Source: Achromobacter sp. Marseille-Q4962 (GTDB taxonomy: Bacteria > Pseudomonadota > Gammaproteobacteria > Burkholderiales > Burkholderiaceae_B). Taken from it: a stretch of 64,000 bases of DNA. The position numbers and the translations under genes are program-made. The stretch's first letter is position 1. Each line of letters begins with the position of its first letter. The notes beneath the pieces are model-generated. The model was not told the DNA's origin, searched no databases, and saw only the letters and a program-made list of their open reading frames with translations. Of the stretch, positions 1 to 9,060 are shown piece by piece. Location of the stretch: assembly GCF_943737005.1 (NCBI RefSeq), contig NZ_CALSFU010000011.1:120957-184956 (forward strand), read 5' to 3'.

Positions 1-1
1 G

Positions 2-118
2 TCCAACTGGCCCTTCGGCGCGGCGCTGGCCGTGGTGCTGGTGTGCGGCACGCTCGTCATTGCCCTGATTTCGAACTGGCTGATCCACCGCCGCTACGTC
101 AAGACCATGGCGTCCTGA
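2..118 (+). CDS. ABC transporter permease, C-terminal fragment
   Basis: Only the last 38 codons are in the window; the 5' part lies outside. They encode one hydrophobic helix (AVVLVCGTLVIALISNWL) followed by a short basic cytoplasmic tail (HRRYVKTMAS), which is how inner-membrane permeases of polyamine/amino-acid type ABC importers usually end. The stop is 26 bases before the next gene on the same strand. A periplasmic binding protein of the same importer type lies further down the cluster at 4159, so this is probably the permease of that system. The family assignment rests on topology and context only. Confidence 0.55.
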   Translation, partial: SNWPFGAALAVVLVCGTLVIALISNWLIHRRYVKTMAS

Positions 119-144
119 CGCCGGCGCTTCTACGAGGAATTCCC

Positions 145-1392
145 ATGTCCGCTGTGCTCTTCAAGAACGCCAACCTGCTCGACCCGCTGCAGGCCGACCT
201 GCTGGAAGGCCATCACGTGCTGGTCGAAGACGGCAAGATCAAGGAAGTCTCCGACAAGCCCCTCTCGTCCTCGAGCGCGCGGGTGATCGACGCGGGCGGG
301 CGCACGCTCATGCCCGGGCTGATCGACCTGCATGCGCACGTCATGGCCACGCAGCTCAACCTCAGCACCCAGGGCGTGCTGCCCGACGCCCTGGTGATGA
401 TGCGCGCCGTGCCCATCATGGCCGCCATGCTGCGGCGGGGCTTCACCACCATCCGCGACGCCGGCGGCGCGGGCTGGGGCCTGAAATGCGCCGTGAACGA
501 AGGCACGGTCAAGGGGCCGCGCCTTTTCATCTCCGGCCGCGCCATCAGCCAGACGGGCGGCCACGGCGATCCGCGCCCCCGCTCCGACCACCTGCGCCCC
601 ATGAGCTTCTGCGGCTGCTGCTTCCGCGCGGGCGACATCGGCCGCGTGGCCGACGGCATCGACGACGTGCGCAAGGCGGTGCGCCAGGAACTGCAGATGG
701 GCGCCGACCAGATCAAGATGATGGCTTCCGGCGGCGTGGCCTCGCCCACCGACCCTATCGCCTCCTTCGGCTACTCGGAAGACGAGATCCGCGTCATCGT
801 GCAAGAGGCGGCGGGCCGCCAGACCTACGTCATGGCTCACTCCTACACCGCCGACGCCATCGAGCGCGCGGTGCGCAACGGCGTGCGCACCATCGAGCAC
901 GGCAACCTGGTCGACGAGCGCGTGGCGCGCTTCATGGCCGAAAAAGGCGCCTACGTCGTCCCCACCCTGGTCACTTACGAAGCCCTGGCCAACGAGGGCG
1001 CCGAGTACGGACTGCCGCCGGACTCGGTGGCCAAGATCGCCACCGTGCGCACCGCGGGGCTGCACTCGCTGGAGATCTACAAGAAGGCCGGCGTCAAGAT
1101 GGGCTTCGGCTCCGATCTGCTCGGCCCGTCGCAGCGCCTGCAGAGCGACGAATTCCGCATCCGGGCCGAAGTGCTGAGCGCGCAGGAAATCATCCAGAGC
1201 GCCACCACCACCGCGGCCGAAGTGCTGAACCAGACCGGGCAGCTCGGACGCGTGCAGGCCGGCGCCGAGGCCGACATCCTGCTGGTGGACGGCAACCCGT
1301 ACCGCGACCTGTCGTGCCTGCTGGGCCAGGGCGAGCATATTCCTCTCGTCATGAAGGCGGGCGTCATCGAACACAACGCGCTGGGCCTCTGA
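145..1392 (+). CDS. Metal-dependent amidohydrolase, imidazolonepropionase-like
   Basis: Cytoplasmic hydrolase of the amidohydrolase superfamily, 415 residues. The metal-site motifs appear in order: HxH (DLHAHV, residues about 61-66), a lysine in DQIKMMASGG that would be the carboxylated metal bridge, His in MAHSYT, His in IEHGNL and the catalytic Asp in GFGSDLLGP. This pattern is typical of the imidazolonepropionase/prolidase-like group that opens cyclic amides or cleaves acyl-amino acids; the substrate cannot be read from sequence. The ATG at 145 was chosen over an in-frame upstream ATG at 43 because it has a GAGGA ribosome site and does not overlap the permease. A second amidohydrolase and a CobW GTPase follow directly. 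Confidence 0.85.
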   Translation: MSAVLFKNANLLDPLQADLLEGHHVLVEDGKIKEVSDKPLSSSSARVIDAGGRTLMPGLIDLHAHVMATQLNLSTQGVLPDALVMMRAVPIMAAMLRRGFTTIRDAGGAGWGLKCAVNEGTVKGPRLFISGRAISQTGGHGDPRPRSDHLRPMSFCGCCFRAGDIGRVADGIDDVRKAVRQELQMGADQIKMMASGGVASPTDPIASFGYSEDEIRVIVQEAAGRQTYVMAHSYTADAIERAVRNGVRTIEHGNLVDERVARFMAEKGAYVVPTLVTYEALANEGAEYGLPPDSVAKIATVRTAGLHSLEIYKKAGVKMGFGSDLLGPSQRLQSDEFRIRAEVLSAQEIIQSATTTAAEVLNQTGQLGRVQAGAEADILLVDGNPYRDLSCLLGQGEHIPLVMKAGVIEHNALGL

Positions 1393-1427
1393 ACGGGGGC
1401 GCGGCAGCGCCACGGAGAACCGACACC

Positions 1428-3050
1428 ATGAGCGACAATTTCCAGGATAGCGAGGTCGGCGAGGAATCGCGCGACGTCAACGCGGCCAAGGGCTGGCACC
1501 CGCCCTCCGATCCCGCCCCGCGCGACCGCGGCCAGGGCCCGTTCGGGCGGCTGGTGCTGCGCGGCGCGACCATCATCGACGGCACCGGCGCCCCCCCCTG
1601 GGGGCCGGTGGACATCGTGGTCGAGAATGGGCGCATCGCCGCGCTGGTCAACGTGGGCACGCCGCACAAGCCCATCGACCCCCGGCGCCGGCCCGCGCCG
1701 GGCGAGCACGAGATCGACTGCCACGACAGATTCGTCACGCCGGGCTTCGTGGACGCCCACGCCCACATCGGCACGCCCTACCACGCCATGAGCGGCATCG
1801 TGCCGCCGGCCGACTACATCTACAAGCTGTGGCTGGCCCACGGCGTGACCACGGTGCGCGAAATGGGCGCCATCGGCGGCCTGGGCTGGACGCTGCGCCA
1901 GCGCGAGATGTCCGCGGCCAACGAAATCGCCGCGCCGCGCATGGTCGTGCATTCAGTGTTCCCGGCCGTCAACGACCGCGTCAAGACCATCCACACCCCC
2001 GAGCAGGGCCGTGAATGGGTGCGGCGGCTGAAGGCGCGCGGCGCGGACGGCATCAAGTTCTTCGGCGCGCCGCCGGCCATCATGCAGGCCGCGCTGGACG
2101 AGGCCGCCAAGGTCGGCCTGCGCTCGGGCTGCCACCATGCCCAGATGGCCGTCACGCGGGTGAACGCGCTGAAGTCGGCGCGCTGGGGGCTGACCAGCTC
2201 CGAGCACTACTACGGCCTGCCCGAGGCGCTCTTCGAAGACCGCGTGGTGCAGTCGTTTCCCACCGACTACAACTACAGCGACGAGTACTACCGCTTCGCG
2301 GTCGCCGGACAGACCTTTCTGCAGGCCGCGCAGCCCGGCTCGGCCAAATGGCGTGAGGTCATGGACGCGTTCCTGGAGCTGGGCCACACCTTCGTGCCCA
2401 CCTTCAACATCTACGACGCCAACCGCGACCTGATGCGCGCGCGCCGCGCCGACTGGCACGACGCCTACACCTGGAAGGCCGTCTGGAAATACTTCCAGCC
2501 GCAGCGCGGCGGCCACGGCGCGTATTGGTACCGGTGGAGCACGTCCAACGAAATCGAATGGAAACAGAACTACCGGCTCTGGATGCAGTTCGTCAACGAA
2601 TACAAGAACCTGGGCGGTCGCGTATGCGCGGGCTCGGATTCGGGCTTCATCTTCCAGATCTACGGCTTCGGCTTCATCCGCGAACTGGAGCTGCTGCAGG
2701 AAGCGGGCTTCCATCCCCTCGAGGTGCTGCGCGCCGCCACCTCGCAAAGCGCGGACCTGCTCGGCATCGGCGAACAGACCGGCTCCATCGACGTGGGCAA
2801 GGACGCCGACCTGCTCATCCACGACCAGAACCCGCTGGCCGACTTCAAGCTGCTGTACGGCACCGGCGCCATGCGCCTGAATGACGACACGGCGCAGGTC
2901 GAATGGCAGCGCTGCCTGCGGACGACCATCAAGCAGGGCGTGGTGTACGACACGGCCCAGCTGCTGGCCGACGTGCGCGCCATGGTCAGCCAGAGCTGGG
3001 ACGGCGAAACGCCGCCCGGGGCCGGGAGCCCGCCGCAAGATGGCCATTGA
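1428..3050 (+). CDS. Metal-dependent amidohydrolase, second paralogue
   Basis: A 540-residue amidohydrolase, clearly longer than its neighbour because of a charged N-terminal extension of about 35 residues and an insertion rich in aromatic residues around the middle. Metal-binding motifs are visible: HxH in VDAHAHIG, lysine in ADGIKFFGA, His in CHHAQM and in SSEHYYG, and Asp in CAGSDSGF. It starts 35 bases after the first amidohydrolase and its stop overlaps the CobW gene by 11 bases, so the three are probably cotranscribed. Two non-identical amidohydrolases in tandem suggest successive hydrolytic steps or a heteromeric enzyme. The substrate is unknown. Confidence 0.85.
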   Translation: MSDNFQDSEVGEESRDVNAAKGWHPPSDPAPRDRGQGPFGRLVLRGATIIDGTGAPPWGPVDIVVENGRIAALVNVGTPHKPIDPRRRPAPGEHEIDCHDRFVTPGFVDAHAHIGTPYHAMSGIVPPADYIYKLWLAHGVTTVREMGAIGGLGWTLRQREMSAANEIAAPRMVVHSVFPAVNDRVKTIHTPEQGREWVRRLKARGADGIKFFGAPPAIMQAALDEAAKVGLRSGCHHAQMAVTRVNALKSARWGLTSSEHYYGLPEALFEDRVVQSFPTDYNYSDEYYRFAVAGQTFLQAAQPGSAKWREVMDAFLELGHTFVPTFNIYDANRDLMRARRADWHDAYTWKAVWKYFQPQRGGHGAYWYRWSTSNEIEWKQNYRLWMQFVNEYKNLGGRVCAGSDSGFIFQIYGFGFIRELELLQEAGFHPLEVLRAATSQSADLLGIGEQTGSIDVGKDADLLIHDQNPLADFKLLYGTGAMRLNDDTAQVEWQRCLRTTIKQGVVYDTAQLLADVRAMVSQSWDGETPPGAGSPPQDGH

Positions 3051-4020
3051 CCTGTTCCTGCTCTGCGGCTTCCTGGGCAGCGGCAAGACCACGCTGCTGG
3101 TGGATTTCCTGCGCGACCCGGCCGCGGCCGACACGGGCGTGATCGTCAACGAAGCGGGCGAGATCGGCGTGGACGGCGCCATTGTGGCCAACGAAAGCGA
3201 CGGCGTGCCCATGGCCCTGCTGTCCAACGGCTGCGTCTGCTGCTCGCTGCGCAGCGACCTGGTGCACACGCTCGCCGCCCTGCTCGACGCGCCGCGCCCG
3301 TCCGGCTCGGACCCGCTGCGGCGCGTGGTGCTCGAATGCAGCGGCCTGTCGCGGCCGGGCCCCATCATCGCCTCGCTGGCCGATCCCGCCCTGGTGGGCC
3401 GGGGGCTGCGCCTGGTGGTGGTGTGCACCGACGACTGCGCGCGCGATCCTGCCGCGCTGCAGGAAACCGACGAAGCCATGGCCCAGTTCGGCGCGGCGCA
3501 GCGCATCGTCCTGACCAAGACCGACCTGCTCGACGAAGCCGCGCTGCGCGTGCGAGCCGGACAGGCCGCGCGCTGGAATCCGCTGGCCGACGTCATCGCC
3601 CGTCCGGACCGGCGCCGCGCCGTGGCCGAAGCCTTCGCGCCCTTCGAGGGCGGGGCGGACCTGGCCGCCCAGGCGGCGCGCGCGCTGGCCGCGCCGCGCG
3701 CCGCGGCGGGAGCGCATCCGCGCATCCGCGTCATCGCCGCCCGCGCGCGCGCCGGGCTGGACTGGGCCGCATTCTCCGAATGGCTGGACAACGTCGCCGG
3801 CTTCTGCGGGGGGCGGCTGCTGCGGCTCAAGGCCGTGGTGCGCGTGAGCGACAGCGTCGAACCCATCCTGATCCAGTCCGTGGGCACCACGTTCAGCGCG
3901 CCGCAGCGGCTGACGCGCCAGCCCGACGCGCCCGAATCCATCATCGTCATCGCCCGCGACGTGGACGCCCAGGCGCTGCGCGCGGCCGTGCCGGACGCGC
4001 CGGTGGAGGTGCTCGCCTGA
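3040..4020 (+). CDS. CobW/COG0523-family GTPase, putative metallochaperone
   Basis: G3E-family P-loop GTPase of 326 residues. The N-terminal motifs are GFLGSGKTT (Walker A), NEAGEIGVD (switch region), the family's metal-binding GCVCC (CxCC), and TKTD as base-recognition motif. A CobW_C-type domain occupies roughly residues 230-326. Members of this family deliver Zn, Co or Fe to client metalloenzymes. The start at ATG 3040 overlaps the end of the upstream amidohydrolase by 11 bases, pointing to coupled translation. The likely role here, inferred from position, is loading metal into the two amidohydrolases. It has no long His-rich stretch of the kind seen in some Zn-responsive paralogues. Confidence 0.85.
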   Translation: MAIDLFLLCGFLGSGKTTLLVDFLRDPAAADTGVIVNEAGEIGVDGAIVANESDGVPMALLSNGCVCCSLRSDLVHTLAALLDAPRPSGSDPLRRVVLECSGLSRPGPIIASLADPALVGRGLRLVVVCTDDCARDPAALQETDEAMAQFGAAQRIVLTKTDLLDEAALRVRAGQAARWNPLADVIARPDRRRAVAEAFAPFEGGADLAAQAARALAAPRAAAGAHPRIRVIAARARAGLDWAAFSEWLDNVAGFCGGRLLRLKAVVRVSDSVEPILIQSVGTTFSAPQRLTRQPDAPESIIVIARDVDAQALRAAVPDAPVEVLA

Positions 4021-4158
4021 TGTTTTCCATTGGCCCCGTCCATGCCCGCAGCCGCGGGCGCGGGCGGCGCCGAAGCCGCAGCGGAAGCCCGGCAGCACTC
4101 CGCGCCGGACGCCGTTCCTTTGCAAGTCGTCAGTCCCTCTTCGATATGAGGTCGTGTT

Positions 4159-5211
4159 ATGCAAGATAAAAACCTGACTCGCCGTGGATTCATCAAGACG
4201 GCATCCGGCCTGGCCCTGGCTCCCGCCATGGGCTGGCTGCCGGCAATGGCGCTGGCCGCCGACAAGCAGATCGTGGTGGGCACCTGGGGCGGCGATTACC
4301 AGAACCTGCTGCAGCAGATCATCAATCCGCTGGTGGCCAAGGCCGGCGTCAACGTGGTCTACGACACCGGCAACGCCGTGGGCCGCGTCACCAAGCTGCG
4401 CGCCGAAAAGAATTCGCGGCGCGGCAGCATGGACGTGGCGCTGCTGGGCGAGGTCGACATGTACGACGCCGAACGCTCGGGCACGCTGGAGCGCGTAGAC
4501 GCCAAGAAGGTGCCCAACCTGGCGCACGCCATCGAGGCGCTGAAGACGCCCTACTCCATTCCGCACATCTTCAGCGCGATGACGCTGGTCTACAACACCG
4601 AGAAATTCGCCGCCCCGCCCGATTCGCTGCAAGTGCTGCTCGATCCCAAATGGAAGGGCCAGGTCGGTTTCTCCGACATTCTTTACCTGTACAACGCCGT
4701 CTTCGTCGGGCTGGGCGCCAACGGCACGACCAAGGATTTCGAGGGCGGCAAGCGCTTCCTGAGCAAGCTCAAGGCCAACGCGCCGCGCATCTATCCGTCC
4801 AACGAAGCGGTGGCGGCGGCGTTCAAGTCGGGCGAGATTTCCATCGCGTGCATGTGGAAGGCGCGCGCGCTGCAATGGAAAGACAGCGGCCTGCCGCTGG
4901 GCTTCGCCATTCCCAAGGAAGGTTCCGTGCCCGTCTCGTTCGAGGCTGCCGTGGCCAAGAACAGCCGCAACAAGGATGCCTCTTGGGCCTACCTCAATGC
5001 CATGCTGGAGCCCGAGGGCCAGGTCGGCTTCGCGCGCAAGATGGGCTACGCGCCCACCGTCGCCAACGCCACCCTGCCGGACGACCTCAAACGCGTCGGC
5101 TTCACCGATGCCGAGGTCAAGCTGCTGCACGGCTACGACCTGAAGGGCCTGACCGAGGCCAAGGCCGACATCCTGGAGTTCTGGAACAAGGACTTCAAGG
5201 CCGGGCTGTAA
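4159..5211 (+). CDS. Tat-exported ABC transporter substrate-binding protein, polyamine-binding type
   Basis: Periplasmic binding protein of 350 residues. The N-terminus reads LTRRGFIKTASG, a twin-arginine signal, followed by a hydrophobic stretch and an AxA cleavage site (ALAADK, about residue 34). The mature part has the extracellular binding-protein family 1/8 layout seen in spermidine/putrescine-type receptors (VVGTWGGDYQ near the start, then PYSIPHIFSAMTLVYNT). It follows the CobW gene after 138 bases with a GAGG ribosome site. With the permease fragment at the left edge it gives an importer framing the amidohydrolases. The ligand is unknown. Confidence 0.85.
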   Translation: MQDKNLTRRGFIKTASGLALAPAMGWLPAMALAADKQIVVGTWGGDYQNLLQQIINPLVAKAGVNVVYDTGNAVGRVTKLRAEKNSRRGSMDVALLGEVDMYDAERSGTLERVDAKKVPNLAHAIEALKTPYSIPHIFSAMTLVYNTEKFAAPPDSLQVLLDPKWKGQVGFSDILYLYNAVFVGLGANGTTKDFEGGKRFLSKLKANAPRIYPSNEAVAAAFKSGEISIACMWKARALQWKDSGLPLGFAIPKEGSVPVSFEAAVAKNSRNKDASWAYLNAMLEPEGQVGFARKMGYAPTVANATLPDDLKRVGFTDAEVKLLHGYDLKGLTEAKADILEFWNKDFKAGL

Positions 5212-5227
5212 ATCCGCCGCGCCCTCG

Positions 5228-5258
5228 GCCATCGCCGCTCCCGCCGGGCGGCGATGGC
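5228..5258. terminator. Hairpin between convergent genes
   Basis: An 11-bp perfect stem (GCCATCGCCGC with GCGGCGATGGC) and a 9-base loop lie between the binding-protein gene and the convergent metal-importer operon. There is no T-run on either strand, so it may be a weak bidirectional or processing signal and not a classical terminator. Confidence 0.4.
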
Positions 5259-5277
5259 GCGAACGCGCCCGTGAAAC

Positions 5278-6129
5278 TCATCGCGGCGCGGCGCGCCTCG
5301 TCGTGGCGCGCCGCGCCCGCCACGACGCGCGTCCGAAGACAGCGACGAACAGAACGGACAGCACGACCACGATGGTCGGCGCCGGCGCGCTGTCCAGGAA
5401 AAAACTCAGGTACACGCCGGACAGGCATGCCGCCACCGAGATCGCGCAAGCCGCCGCCAGCATGGCGCCGAAGCTGCGGGTGAGCAGAAAGGCGATGGCG
5501 CCGGGCGCGATGAGCAGCGCGATGACCAGAATGACGCCGACGGCCTTGAGCGCTCCCACGATCGTCAGCGAAAGCAGTATCAGCAGCCCGTAATGGAGCA
5601 GCCGCACGCGCAGTCCCACTGTGCGGGCCTGCACCGGATCGAAGGCATGCAGCAGGAAATCGCGCCACTTCAGCGCAATCACGCCGGTCGTCAGCAACGC
5701 CACGGCGCCGCTTTCCAACAGGTCGCGCATGCCGGCGCCCAGCATGTCGCCGAAGAGTATGTGGTCCAGGTGCACGTCGGCCCGGATGCCGGCGTGGAGC
5801 ACCACGCCCAGGCCAAACATGCCGGAAAACACCACGCCCATTACCGTGTCCTGCTTGAGCCGGCTGTTGGCCTGGATGTAGCCGGTGCCCAGCGCGCACG
5901 CCAGGCCAGCCACGACCGCCCCCGCCTCCAGCGGAATTCCCAGGATGTAGGCCAGCACCACGCCCGGAAACACGGCGTGCGACACCGCGTCGCCCATCAG
6001 CGCCCAGCCGCGCAGCACCATCAGGCACGACAGCAGCGCCGTGGGCACCGCGGCCAGCACGGAAATCAGCAGCGCCTGCAACATGAAATCGAACTGCAGC
6101 GGCGCCATGAGAACGTCGAGAATCTTCAT
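5278..6129 (-). CDS. sitD: Manganese/iron ABC transporter permease, SitD type
   Basis: Inner-membrane permease of 283 residues of the ABC-3 family that imports Mn, Fe or Zn. It has about eight hydrophobic segments and the family signature around GWALMGDAVSHAVFPGVVLAY (ALMGDA..H), plus a basic C-terminal tail. It is the last gene of a reverse four-gene operon and overlaps the preceding permease gene by 4 bases (ATGA). Two different permeases in one operon fit the SitABCD/YfeABCD arrangement better than ZnuABC, which has one. The symbol is by analogy. Confidence 0.8.
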   Translation of the reverse strand: MKILDVLMAPLQFDFMLQALLISVLAAVPTALLSCLMVLRGWALMGDAVSHAVFPGVVLAYILGIPLEAGAVVAGLACALGTGYIQANSRLKQDTVMGVVFSGMFGLGVVLHAGIRADVHLDHILFGDMLGAGMRDLLESGAVALLTTGVIALKWRDFLLHAFDPVQARTVGLRVRLLHYGLLILLSLTIVGALKAVGVILVIALLIAPGAIAFLLTRSFGAMLAAACAISVAACLSGVYLSFFLDSAPAPTIVVVLSVLFVAVFGRASWRARRATTRRAAPR

Positions 6130-6983
6130 GGCGCGGCCGCTCCCGAGGCCGCGCGGCGGCGCGCCGCCAGCAGGCCATGCCTGGGCGCGAAGACGAAAGC
6201 GGCCAGGAAGCACAGCGTCTGCAGCGTCACGATGATGCCGCCGGTGGCGCCGTCCAGAAAATAGCTCGCATAGGCGCCCGCCAGGCTCGTCGACGCGCCG
6301 ATCGCCACGCTGATGGCCAACAGCCGGGGAAAGCGGTCGGTCAACAGGTATCCCGTGGCGCCCGGCGTCACTACCATGGCCACCACCAGGAACGCGCCGA
6401 CCGTCTGCATGGCCGCCACCGTGCAGGCCGAGAGCAGGACGAAGAAGACTCCTTTCATGAGCACCGGGTTTATGCCCACCGAGCGCGCATGATGCTCGTC
6501 GAAGAATGCGATCAGCAATGCCTTCCATTTGCAGAGCAGGACGGCCAGCGACACGCTCCCGATGATGGCGAGCTGCAGCGTGTCTTCCGGCGTGATGGCC
6601 AGAATGTTGCCCAGGATAATGGTCTGGATGTTGACCGACACCGGAGACAGCGAGGCCATGAACAGGCCCAGCCCGAAGAACGCGGAGAAAACCAGCCCGA
6701 TGACCACGTCTTCCTTGAGCCGCGTGCGGTGGTTCAGAAACAGCATGGCCCCGGCCGCCAGCATGCCCGACAGAAACGCGCCGGCCGAGAACGACAGCCC
6801 CAGCATGTAGGCTCCCGCGACGCCCGGCACGATGGCGTGCGACAACGCATCGCCGATCAGCGACCAGCCCTTGAGCATGAGATATGCCGAGAGAAACGCG
6901 CACACGCCTCCGACCAGCGCGGACACCCACATGGCGTTGACCATGTAGCCGTAGCCGAACGGCTCGGCCAGCAGACCGATCAT
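6126..6983 (-). CDS. sitC: Manganese/iron ABC transporter permease, SitC type
   Basis: ABC-3 family permease of 285 residues, paralogous to its downstream neighbour, with the shared signature SLIGDALSHAIVPGVAGAY and about eight membrane segments. The sequence FFDEHHARSVGI is the usual cytoplasmic loop motif of this family. It overlaps both neighbours by 4 bases, so the permease pair and the ATPase are probably translated in a coupled way. It would form the membrane heterodimer with the SitD-type subunit. Confidence 0.82.
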   Translation of the reverse strand: MIGLLAEPFGYGYMVNAMWVSALVGGVCAFLSAYLMLKGWSLIGDALSHAIVPGVAGAYMLGLSFSAGAFLSGMLAAGAMLFLNHRTRLKEDVVIGLVFSAFFGLGLFMASLSPVSVNIQTIILGNILAITPEDTLQLAIIGSVSLAVLLCKWKALLIAFFDEHHARSVGINPVLMKGVFFVLLSACTVAAMQTVGAFLVVAMVVTPGATGYLLTDRFPRLLAISVAIGASTSLAGAYASYFLDGATGGIIVTLQTLCFLAAFVFAPRHGLLAARRRAASGAAAP

Positions 6984-7864
6984 GGCCCGCCTCCCGGCCT
7001 GTCCTGGGGATCGCGCGCCGTCGCGGTGTCGCCGTAGAACACCAGAGGGCGCTCGTCGTCGGAGAAAATGCCCACACTCTGCCGCCGCCGCTCGTCGGTT
7101 TCGTTCAGCATGAAGTGCCGCAGCACGCCCCCGAACGCCGCCTGCAGGTTGGCGCGCGTGAACACCTCGGCGGTCGGCCCGTAGGCCAGCACCTTGCGGT
7201 TGAGCAGCACCGCGCGGTCGCAGAACTCCGGCACGCTGCCCAGGTTGTGGGTGGACACCAGCATCACGCGGCCCTCGCGGCGCAACTGGCCGAGCAACGC
7301 GATGATGGCGTCCTCGGTGGTCACATCCACTCCGGTGAAGGGTTCGTCGAGCAGGATGACGCGGGCGTCCTGCGCCAGCGCCCGCGCCAGGAAGACCCGT
7401 TTCTTCTGTCCTCCCGACAACTCGCCGATCTGCCGCCGGCGCATCGCCTCCATGCCCACGCGCGCCAGCGCCGCCTCGACCATCTGCCGGTCCGCCGGCC
7501 CGGGCCGGCGCAGCCAGCCCATGTGCCCGTAGCGGCCCATCATGACCACGTCTTCCACCAGCACGGGGAAATTCCAGTCCACGTCCTCGCTTTGCGGCAC
7601 GTAGGCGATCAGCTTGCGGCGCAGGGCTTCCCGGGCCGGCAACCCGAGCACGGCGACGCGCCCCCGGGCCAGCCGCACGAAGCCCATGATGGCCTTGAAC
7701 AGCGTGGACTTGCCGCTGCCGTTCACGCCCACCAATGCCGTGATGGTGCCGGCCGGCGTCTCGAACCGCGCGTCCAGCAACGCGGTGTGGCCATTGCGGT
7801 AGGTAACCGTCGCGCCGCACACCTGCAGGCCGGGCGACGCCTCGTCGGGGGCCGGCCCGCTCAA
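6980..7864 (-). CDS. sitB: Manganese/iron ABC transporter ATP-binding protein, SitB type
   Basis: ATPase subunit of 294 residues. Motifs: Walker A GVNGSGKST, Q-loop YVPQSEDVDW, signature LSGGQKKRVFLARAL, Walker B VILLDEPF and the H-switch STHNLG. The C-terminal extension after about residue 240 is typical of the SitB/MntB group. No ATG lies near a sensible start. I chose the TTG at 7864 because it overlaps the stop of the binding-protein gene by 4 bases (TTGA), matching the overlaps elsewhere in the operon. A GTG about 45 bases further in is the alternative. Confidence 0.82.
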   Translation of the reverse strand: MSGPAPDEASPGLQVCGATVTYRNGHTALLDARFETPAGTITALVGVNGSGKSTLFKAIMGFVRLARGRVAVLGLPAREALRRKLIAYVPQSEDVDWNFPVLVEDVVMMGRYGHMGWLRRPGPADRQMVEAALARVGMEAMRRRQIGELSGGQKKRVFLARALAQDARVILLDEPFTGVDVTTEDAIIALLGQLRREGRVMLVSTHNLGSVPEFCDRAVLLNRKVLAYGPTAEVFTRANLQAAFGGVLRHFMLNETDERRRQSVGIFSDDERPLVFYGDTATARDPQDRPGGGP

Positions 7865-8793
7865 GGCTCCAGCCCCCGGGCGATCGTTTCGGTGGTCACC
7901 CGCAGCAGGTCCAGATACGTGGGCACGGGTCCGGCCGGATCGCTGAGGGAATCCACGTACAGCACGCCGCCATAGCGGGCGCCCGTCTCGCGCGCCACCT
8001 GCCGCGCCGGATCGGCCGACACCGTGCTTTCGCTGAAGATGGCGGGCACGTGGTTCGCGATCACCGTGTCGATGACGCGGCGCACCTGCTGCGGCGTGCC
8101 CTGCTGATCGGCATTGATGGGCCACAGGTAGAGTTCCTTCAACCCAAAGTCGCGCGCCAGGTAGCTGAACGCGCCCTCGCTGGTGGCCAGCCACCGCCGC
8201 TCGGGGGCGATGGCCTGCAGCCGCGCGCGTATCGGCTCGATCGATTCCCTGATGCGCGCCTTGTACGCCTCCGCGTTCGCGCGGTACGTGTCCGCATGGG
8301 CCGGGTCATGCCTGGCGAGCGCGTCGCGGATATTGTCGACGTAGACCAGCGCATTGTCCGGCGACATCCAGGCGTGCGGATTGGGCTTGCCGCGGTAGGG
8401 GCCGGCGTCGATGCTCATCGGCTCGATGCCCTGGGTCACCACGGCGCCGGGAATCCCCTTGAGCCGCTGGAAAAAGCGCTCGAACCACAACTCCAGATTC
8501 AGACCGTTCCACAGCACCAGTTGCGCTCCCTGCGCGCGCGCCAGGTCGCCCGGCGTGGGCTGGTACTCGTGGATTTCCGCGCCCGGACGGGTAATGGAAA
8601 CCACCTCCGCGGCGTCTCCCGCCACATTTCGCGCCATGTCGGCAATGACGGTAAAGGTGGTGACAACCTTGAATTTCTCCGCCCCGTGGGCGGGCAGGAA
8701 AGCCAGGGCCAGGACGGCTCCGGCCGCCCAGCCTGCGGCGCGCAGGACAGGCAGGCGCGCGCGGCGGCGCAACGATCTCAATGCGAGGAACAT
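7861..8793 (-). CDS. sitA: Periplasmic Mn/Fe-binding protein of ABC importer, SitA type
   Basis: Cluster A-I metal receptor of 310 residues, first gene of the operon. A signal peptide ends at PAHGAEKF. The four metal ligands expected for this family are visible: His in EIHEYQP, His in NPHAWMS, Glu in TSEGAFSY and Asp in YVDSLSD. The long His/Asp-rich loop of ZnuA receptors is absent, which favours Mn or Fe over Zn. ATG 8793 has GGAG seven bases upstream; an in-frame ATG at 8853 has no ribosome site and would spoil the signal peptide. Confidence 0.85.
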   Translation of the reverse strand: MFLALRSLRRRARLPVLRAAGWAAGAVLALAFLPAHGAEKFKVVTTFTVIADMARNVAGDAAEVVSITRPGAEIHEYQPTPGDLARAQGAQLVLWNGLNLELWFERFFQRLKGIPGAVVTQGIEPMSIDAGPYRGKPNPHAWMSPDNALVYVDNIRDALARHDPAHADTYRANAEAYKARIRESIEPIRARLQAIAPERRWLATSEGAFSYLARDFGLKELYLWPINADQQGTPQQVRRVIDTVIANHVPAIFSESTVSADPARQVARETGARYGGVLYVDSLSDPAGPVPTYLDLLRVTTETIARGLEP

Positions 8794-9060
8794 AGTGCAA
8801 CTCCGGAAATCAACGATGTCCAACCTGTCCGCCCGGCGAGCGGGACGGAGCATGTCAGCGAAAACGCATCAACAGGAAGGAATCGGGCGCAGTTGCATAA
8901 AACCTCGTGGTCCCCGCGATTCTATGCCAGGTTCCTGTTTTGCGGCACCCGCAAACTGGAACGCGCCCTCGCGGTCCGGCAAGCGCGGCGCGGCGGAACG
9001 ATGGGATATCCGATGCCAGGGCAACCGCGAGATGTCGCTCATCCAGAGCGATCCAAGATG
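8794..9060. other. Gene-free stretch upstream of sitA
   Basis: No convincing gene on either strand. It must contain the sitABCD promoter, but I see no clear Fur, MntR or Zur box. The end nearest the integrase remnant may be decayed coding sequence of the same former element; reading frames change too often to follow a protein. Confidence 0.4.

Noticed and set aside
2986..5232. Very long open frames opposite real genes (for example 2986-5232 minus, 12650-15091 plus, 30664-33252 plus, 47543-49978 plus)
   Set aside because: They lie antisense to well-recognised genes, have Arg/His/Ala/Gly-rich composition without any domain, and arise from the high GC third codon positions.
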